Shown piece by piece: positions 6,641-10,174 of a DNA stretch of 10,174 nucleotides. Location: positions 1-10,174 of the forward strand of contig JAUWPC010000106.1 of the NCBI GenBank assembly GCA_030611815.1, read 5' to 3'. The stretch is from Desulfobacteraceae bacterium. GTDB taxonomy: Bacteria > Desulfobacterota > DSM-4660 > Desulfatiglandales > Desulfatiglandaceae. The position numbers were made by a program, and so were the translations under genes. A model generated the notes under the pieces. The model saw only the letters and a list, made by a program, of their open reading frames with translations, made no database searches and had not been told where the DNA came from. Numbering within the stretch: the first letter of the stretch is position 1; the number at the start of each line of letters is the position of its first letter.

Positions 6641-6922
6641 ATGAAAGAACAAAATCAACAATCAACAATCAACAATCAACAATCCAAGCCCTATCTTTTT
6701 GACAATCCCAAAAATGTGAAGATCCTCCTTCGCTGTTTTTATTGCTCCCTTTTGGTTTTGCTCATCATCGAGTTTTTTTTGCACAAGCATCCTCACTTTG
6801 CATGGGAAGGATGGCCTGAATTTTATGCCATATACGGTTTTGTGGCATGTGTAGTTCTCGTTGTTGTGGCAAAGTACATTCTGCGGCCCCTCGTAAAAAG
6901 AAGAGAGGATTACTATGACTGA
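6641..6922 (+). CDS. 93-residue two-helix membrane protein of the antiporter cluster
   Basis: ATG 6641 is preceded by TGAGGAG (6628-6634), six bases away. After a polar N-terminus of about 25 residues come helix 1 (about 29-47), a short loop with AWEGWPEFYAIYGF (54-67), helix 2 (about 62-81) and a basic-acidic tail KRREDYYD. No known catalytic motif is visible. The last eight bases overlap the start of the third channel gene (ATG 6915), which points to coupled expression and a role in the same complex. Residues 5-15 (NQQSTINNQQS) are encoded by a heptamer array, so part of the N-terminus is repeat-derived and probably not functional. GTG at codon 26 could be a back-up start beyond the array. 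Function unknown. Confidence 0.85.
   Translation: MKEQNQQSTINNQQSKPYLFDNPKNVKILLRCFYCSLLVLLIIEFFLHKHPHFAWEGWPEFYAIYGFVACVVLVVVAKYILRPLVKRREDYYD
6653..6684. repeat. heptamer tandem array inside a coding start, unit AATCAAC
   Basis: Four exact AATCAAC units plus AATC, starting 12 bases after the start codon of the 93-residue gene. Reading through with one unit fewer gives a TGA after 23 codons, and one unit more gives a TGA after 22 codons, both before the first membrane helix. Confidence 0.95.
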
Positions 6923-8687
6923 TCCAGTCCCCCCCGTCATCATATTTGTGGTGGGGGCATTACTTGTGCCCTTTATCAAAGGGAGCTGGAAGAGCGCCTT
7001 TCTCCTCGCTATACCCGTGGTGGGCTTCTTAAATCTGATCAGCATAAGCGAGGGAACGCACTGGGTTGTCGGGTTCCTTGATTACCGTCTCGTTTTCGGC
7101 AGGGTGGACAGGCTCAGCCTGCTCTTCGGGTATATCTTTCACATCATCTCTTTTATCGCTATTCTGTATTCCCTTCATGTAAAAGATAATCTCCAGCTCA
7201 TTGCGGGCCTGGTGTACGCCGGCAGCGCCTTAGGGGCGATCTTTGCTGGAGATCTTCTTTCATTTTTCGTCTTCTGGGAGATGCTGACCGTGTCCTCTAT
7301 TTTTCTTATCTGGGCCCGGCGCACAGAGGCGTCCCTCGGTGCGGGGTACAGGTATCTGTTGGTGCATGCGGCCGGGGGCCTCTGCCTGTTGGCAGGAATC
7401 GTAATCCATGTGAATCAGACCGGCTCCATTGAGTTCGGATATTTAGGTTTGAACGGTCTGGGGACGTATCTGATATTCTTTGGGTTTGGCCTCAATTGCG
7501 CCTGGCCTCTCCTTCATACATGGCTCACCGATGCCTATCCTGAGGCAACCATTACCGGAACCATTTTCCTGAGCGCTTTTACCACAAAGGTAGCGGTCTA
7601 TGCATTGGCAAGGTCCTTTCCAGGCACAGAGGCCCTCATATGGATCGGGGCCATCATGACAGGGTTCCCCATCTTTTACGCGGTTATCGAGAATGACCTG
7701 AGAAGAGTCCTTGCCTACAGCCTCATCAACCAGGTGGGGTTCATGGTGTGCGGAATCGGGATCGGGACAGCTCTTGCAATCAACGGGGCTGTCTGTCACG
7801 CCTTTAATGACATATTATTCAAGGCCCTCCTCTTTATGTCCATGGGCGCTATTATGTATCGTACAGGAAAAATCAACGGCACTGACTTAGGGGGCTTGTA
7901 CAGGACCATGCCTCTTACATGCGTGTTTTGCATGGTGGGGGCCGCATCCATATCCGCGTTTCCGCTCTTTAGCGGTTTTGTCAGCAAGTCCATGGTAATG
8001 GATGCGGCGGCTGGCGGGCACATGAGGTTCATTTGGTTTATTCTCCTCTTTGCCTCGGCCGGTGTATTTCACCACGCAGGGATTAAAATCCCCTATTTTG
8101 CGTTTTTCTCCCACGATTCGGGCATGAGACCCAAGGAGGCCCCGATCCATATGCTCCTCGCCATGGGCATCGCGGCGTTTTTGTGTATTTTTATCGGTTC
8201 TTTTCCCGGTTTCCTGTATAGCTTGCTCCCTTATCCCGTGGAGTACGTGCCTTACACTGCACCCCACGTGGTAGGTCAGACCCAGCTCCTTTTCTTTTCT
8301 GCCCTGGCCTTTACCCTTCTCCTGCTATCCGGCATCTATCCGGCCGAGATGAGGTGTATCAATCTGGATGCGGACTGGTTTTACCGCAAGGGTGGCCGAC
8401 TCTTTTTCTACGTGATGGACAGGACCCTTAACAAGATCAACAGGGTTTGTGAAGGTGTTTTCGTTGGTGGCATCACAGGCTATTTGGCCCGGATTTCTAA
8501 GGACGTTGTCCCGAGATTCATCCTTCTTGGCATGGTGAGCTTCTGGGTTTTGACAGGGTCGAGGGGAGAAGTGCTGCAGATGAAAAAAATGAATGTGTAT
8601 AATGACTTTTTGAAAGGAACACTCCCGGTGGGGATTGGCGCGGGAGTGGCAGGTCTTTTCATTGTCTTGCTTTTTGTTTTGAGCTGA
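6915..8687 (+). CDS. MnhD/NuoL-like antiporter subunit, third copy with C-terminal extension
   Basis: A 590-residue channel subunit of the NuoL/M/N family. E122 in FFVFWEML (helix 5), K225 in AFTTKVAVY (helix 8), H295 and K303 in HAFNDILFKALLF (helix 10) and K358 in GFVSKSM (helix 12) are present. The helix 7 lysine of the other copies is replaced by N194 in FGLNCAWPLLHTWL. The protein is about 95 residues longer than the others. The extra part has a helix at about 457-475, a polar stretch with DADWFYRKGGRLFFYVMDR (485-503), a helix near 535-548 and a final helix at 570-590. The start overlaps the previous gene by eight bases, with GAGAGG (6902-6907) as ribosome binding site. Channel subunit of the same antiporter by context. 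It could also be called subunit D or A; it lacks the MbhD/MbhE modules of true MrpA. Confidence 0.9.
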   Translation: MTDPVPPVIIFVVGALLVPFIKGSWKSAFLLAIPVVGFLNLISISEGTHWVVGFLDYRLVFGRVDRLSLLFGYIFHIISFIAILYSLHVKDNLQLIAGLVYAGSALGAIFAGDLLSFFVFWEMLTVSSIFLIWARRTEASLGAGYRYLLVHAAGGLCLLAGIVIHVNQTGSIEFGYLGLNGLGTYLIFFGFGLNCAWPLLHTWLTDAYPEATITGTIFLSAFTTKVAVYALARSFPGTEALIWIGAIMTGFPIFYAVIENDLRRVLAYSLINQVGFMVCGIGIGTALAINGAVCHAFNDILFKALLFMSMGAIMYRTGKINGTDLGGLYRTMPLTCVFCMVGAASISAFPLFSGFVSKSMVMDAAAGGHMRFIWFILLFASAGVFHHAGIKIPYFAFFSHDSGMRPKEAPIHMLLAMGIAAFLCIFIGSFPGFLYSLLPYPVEYVPYTAPHVVGQTQLLFFSALAFTLLLLSGIYPAEMRCINLDADWFYRKGGRLFFYVMDRTLNKINRVCEGVFVGGITGYLARISKDVVPRFILLGMVSFWVLTGSRGEVLQMKKMNVYNDFLKGTLPVGIGAGVAGLFIVLLFVLS

Positions 8688-8760
8688 GCGGCTCAAAATC
8701 CTGAATATTTTACCTGTTCAATACTGGAGAAAAGCCCAACTTTGTGAGGGAGGATGTCTC

Positions 8761-9246
8761 ATGGTTTCTATTGAAGACCTGAAGAAAATCGGCGTGCTTG
8801 ACAACCTGACACAGCCGATGCTTGAAAATATGCGACCGTTGACGGAGTTGAACCTTTTCGGAGAACGGCACGTTATTTATGGGGCGGGGCAGGAGGCGGA
8901 CTACTTTTATATGCTGCTAAAGGGAAAAGTAATTTTGGAGGTGGAGGTCTCGGAAGTAATTATGATTTCTCTTGAGGCTATCAAACCAGGCTATTCCTTT
9001 GGATGGTCTGCCCTACTTCCCGGATCAAGGTACAACTCCTATGCTATATGCGTTGAACCGTGCGAAATGATGGCCGTCCATGGCGGCAAGTTTTTGGAAT
9101 TCCTTGATAAGGACCATGCAATAGGCTACACATTCATGAAAAGGGTAGTAAGTATTCTCAAAGGTCGGGTAGAACGGCGTACAGGACAGATCTTGAAGGT
9201 TATGTCAAAGCACCCTGACCTCCAAAAACTAATGGGATTATCGTAA
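8761..9246 (+). CDS. stand-alone cyclic-nucleotide-binding-domain protein
   Basis: A 161-residue soluble protein made of one Crp/Fnr-type sensor fold. A short helical start (IEDLKKIGVLDNLT) precedes the beta roll with YFYMLLKGKVILEVEV (48-63) and the phosphate-cassette region PGYSFGWSALLPGSRYNSYA (76-95), followed by the C-helix (about 120-145). No DNA-binding helix-turn-helix follows, so it should act by protein contact. The glutamate normal in cAMP binders (FGE) is W82 here, while R90 is kept, so ordinary cAMP binding is doubtful. GGGAGG (8748-8753) lies eight bases upstream of ATG 8761. It follows the last channel gene by 73 bases on the same strand with no clear terminator between, which makes regulation of the antiporter possible but not shown. 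Confidence 0.85.
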   Translation: MVSIEDLKKIGVLDNLTQPMLENMRPLTELNLFGERHVIYGAGQEADYFYMLLKGKVILEVEVSEVIMISLEAIKPGYSFGWSALLPGSRYNSYAICVEPCEMMAVHGGKFLEFLDKDHAIGYTFMKRVVSILKGRVERRTGQILKVMSKHPDLQKLMGLS

Positions 9247-9465
9247 GGGAAGGAAAGAGTAAAAACGCCCAAAAAAGATGGTGCACATCACAGCCATAAC
9301 CCCCAATGCCACCCCGATTTCAACCCCCAGGAGACCCCAAGTGATCTGGCCTCTACCCGGTCTAAGGATCCTGCTGAGGATGCCGTAATCGAGACAGCCC
9401 CCTCCTGATATCACGCGAAAAAGGGCCTTCCCGAAATATTCTGAAGGAGCCCCCTCCATTTTCAC
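9238..9465 (-). pseudogene. remnant of an mnhB C-terminus on the opposite strand
   Basis: The - strand frame has up to 75 codons from a GTG, with no intact upstream part: a stop lies a few codons before it. Its product carries CLDYGILSRIL and then VEIGVALGVMAVM, matching the C-terminal pattern of MnhB (LDYGALARIL and VEIGVGLAVMTAM at residues 223-258 of the protein encoded at 1653-2483) with about one gap and roughly half the residues identical by eye. The conserved GGGFQGG block and the N-terminal modules are missing, so it cannot be a complete subunit B. It overlaps the end of the preceding gene by nine bases in convergent orientation. It is probably a leftover of a second antiporter operon; the remaining open frame suggests the loss is not ancient. 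Confidence 0.6.
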
Positions 9466-9603
9466 CGGCCCTGAAATTTCTCTTTACCTTACGACTTGAT
9501 GGCTCTATAATCCGCGGCCATTGAGAGGAGCCGACATTTTTCTCGTAAAGAGGTCTATTTCTTGACTCTTTATGGGTTTATCAATTCTTAGAGGATAATC
9601 ACT
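9466..9603. promoter_or_regulatory. leader region of the receiver-PAS gene
   Basis: Between the mnhB remnant and the next gene I see no open frame or stable hairpin. TTGACT at 9562-9567 resembles a -35 box, with a weak TTCTTA at 9585-9590 (17-base spacing) as the only -10 candidate. AGAGGA at 9590-9595 is a good ribosome binding site for ATG 9604. A separate transcript starting here is likely because the gene's job appears unrelated to the antiporter, but the promoter itself is weakly supported. Confidence 0.3.
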
Positions 9604-10174
9604 ATGACCAATAACGATAATAAGGAAAGCCAGTTGGTTAATGGCCTGACAAATTCAGATATACCCCCTGATCAGGCGCTGGTTATGAACGAAAAACCCG
9701 ACATTAGGGTGCTGCTAATTGATGATGAGGAAACCCTCGTTGAATACCTTTCAAAACGCCTTTTGCGAGAAGGTTTTACGGTGAAAGCCACGTTTTCAGG
9801 TGAGGAAGCCGTGGAAATAGCTGCCAATGAAGATTTTGACGTGGCGGTGGTGGATCTTAAGATGCCAGGTATAGATGGTGTTGAGACACAGCATAAACTG
9901 AAGAAGATCCAGCCGTTCCTCCAGAGTATAGTGCTTACAGGGCACGGAGCAATTGATACTGCCTTAGAAAGTGGTCGGCAGGATGCCTTTAAATACCTTC
10001 TCAAACCGATTGAGTACGACAACCTTGTAGAGACCATTAGACAGGCCTACGAAAAAAAGGTCGAATTGCAGCAAGCCAAATTGCTGAAGGATGCCACATT
10101 TTTCGCAAACATATTCATAAATTCACCTATCGGCATTTATATTGTTCAGGATGGGAAATTCATGTTCATGAATC
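9604..10174 (+). CDS. response regulator receiver-PAS protein (partial, runs off window)
   Basis: The first 190 residues are visible. After a polar N-terminal extension of about 33 residues comes a receiver domain (about 34-150): acidic pair D40-D41 in VLLIDDEE, phosphoacceptor D84 in VAVVDLKMPGIDG, T112 in VLTGHG and K134 in YLLKPIE. A short helical linker (EKKVELQQAKLLKDA) leads into the beginning of a PAS domain (FINSPIGIYIVQDGKFMFMN), cut off by the window edge. The missing part could be a histidine kinase, a GGDEF domain or a sigma-54 activator; the receiver-first layout followed by PAS is common in hybrid or orphan sensor kinases. It is well formed with the usual receiver residues. The extension before the receiver, with low complexity (NNDNKESQ), is longer than usual. 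Confidence 0.88.
   Translation, partial: MTNNDNKESQLVNGLTNSDIPPDQALVMNEKPDIRVLLIDDEETLVEYLSKRLLREGFTVKATFSGEEAVEIAANEDFDVAVVDLKMPGIDGVETQHKLKKIQPFLQSIVLTGHGAIDTALESGRQDAFKYLLKPIEYDNLVETIRQAYEKKVELQQAKLLKDATFFANIFINSPIGIYIVQDGKFMFMN

Noticed and set aside
8325..8696. 123-codon - strand frame over the end of the third channel gene
   Set aside because: It is the mirror of a well-supported gene and its composition, rich in histidine and lysine, is typical of antisense translation of membrane proteins.

Overview
The window carries most of a multisubunit cation/proton antiporter operon of the Mrp/Mnh (Mbh-like) type, all on the + strand, followed by a stand-alone cyclic-nucleotide-binding-domain gene and the start of a response-regulator/PAS gene. 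Mid-range GC content, ATGA-type gene overlaps and the style of the antiporter and regulator proteins suggest a Gram-negative anaerobe of the deltaproteobacterial (Desulfobacterota) kind. That placement rests on remembered protein style and has not been tested by a search.

Layout: (1) 2-79 is the 3' tail of an unidentified upstream gene, apparently coupled to mnhE. (2) 76-4397 holds mnhE, mnhF, mnhG, an MbhD-like (DUF4040) gene, an MbhE-MnhB fusion, mnhC and a first mnhD. This order is collinear with mbhABCDEFGH of the Pyrococcus membrane hydrogenase, and there is no full-length mrpA. (3) 4398-4963 is a 566-base stretch of repeats, hairpins and a possible gene remnant. (4) 4964-8687 holds a second MnhD-like subunit, a 43-residue single-helix protein, a 93-residue two-helix protein, and a third, longer (590 aa) MnhD/NuoL-like subunit. 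(5) 8761-9246 is a stand-alone cNMP-binding-domain protein. (6) A divergent fragment of an mnhB C-terminus lies on the - strand at 9238-9465. (7) From 9604 to the window edge is a receiver-PAS protein.

How it fits together: MnhE, F, G, MbhD/E, B and C supply the small membrane subunits of an Mrp-type module, and the three MnhD-like proteins supply up to three proton/cation channel units. No hydrogenase or other redox subunit is visible, so the simplest reading is a secondary Na+/H+ antiporter with an enlarged set of channel subunits. A complex coupled to redox subunits encoded outside the window is also possible. The three MnhD-like proteins differ at the charged residues expected in the channel, which hints at a division of labour.

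The operon is unusually rich in small repeats: a 106-base palindrome between mnhF and mnhG, two heptamer arrays between mnhG and the mbhD-like gene, hairpins before the second mnhD, and a heptamer array inside the first codons of the 93-residue gene, where a change of one unit would truncate the protein.
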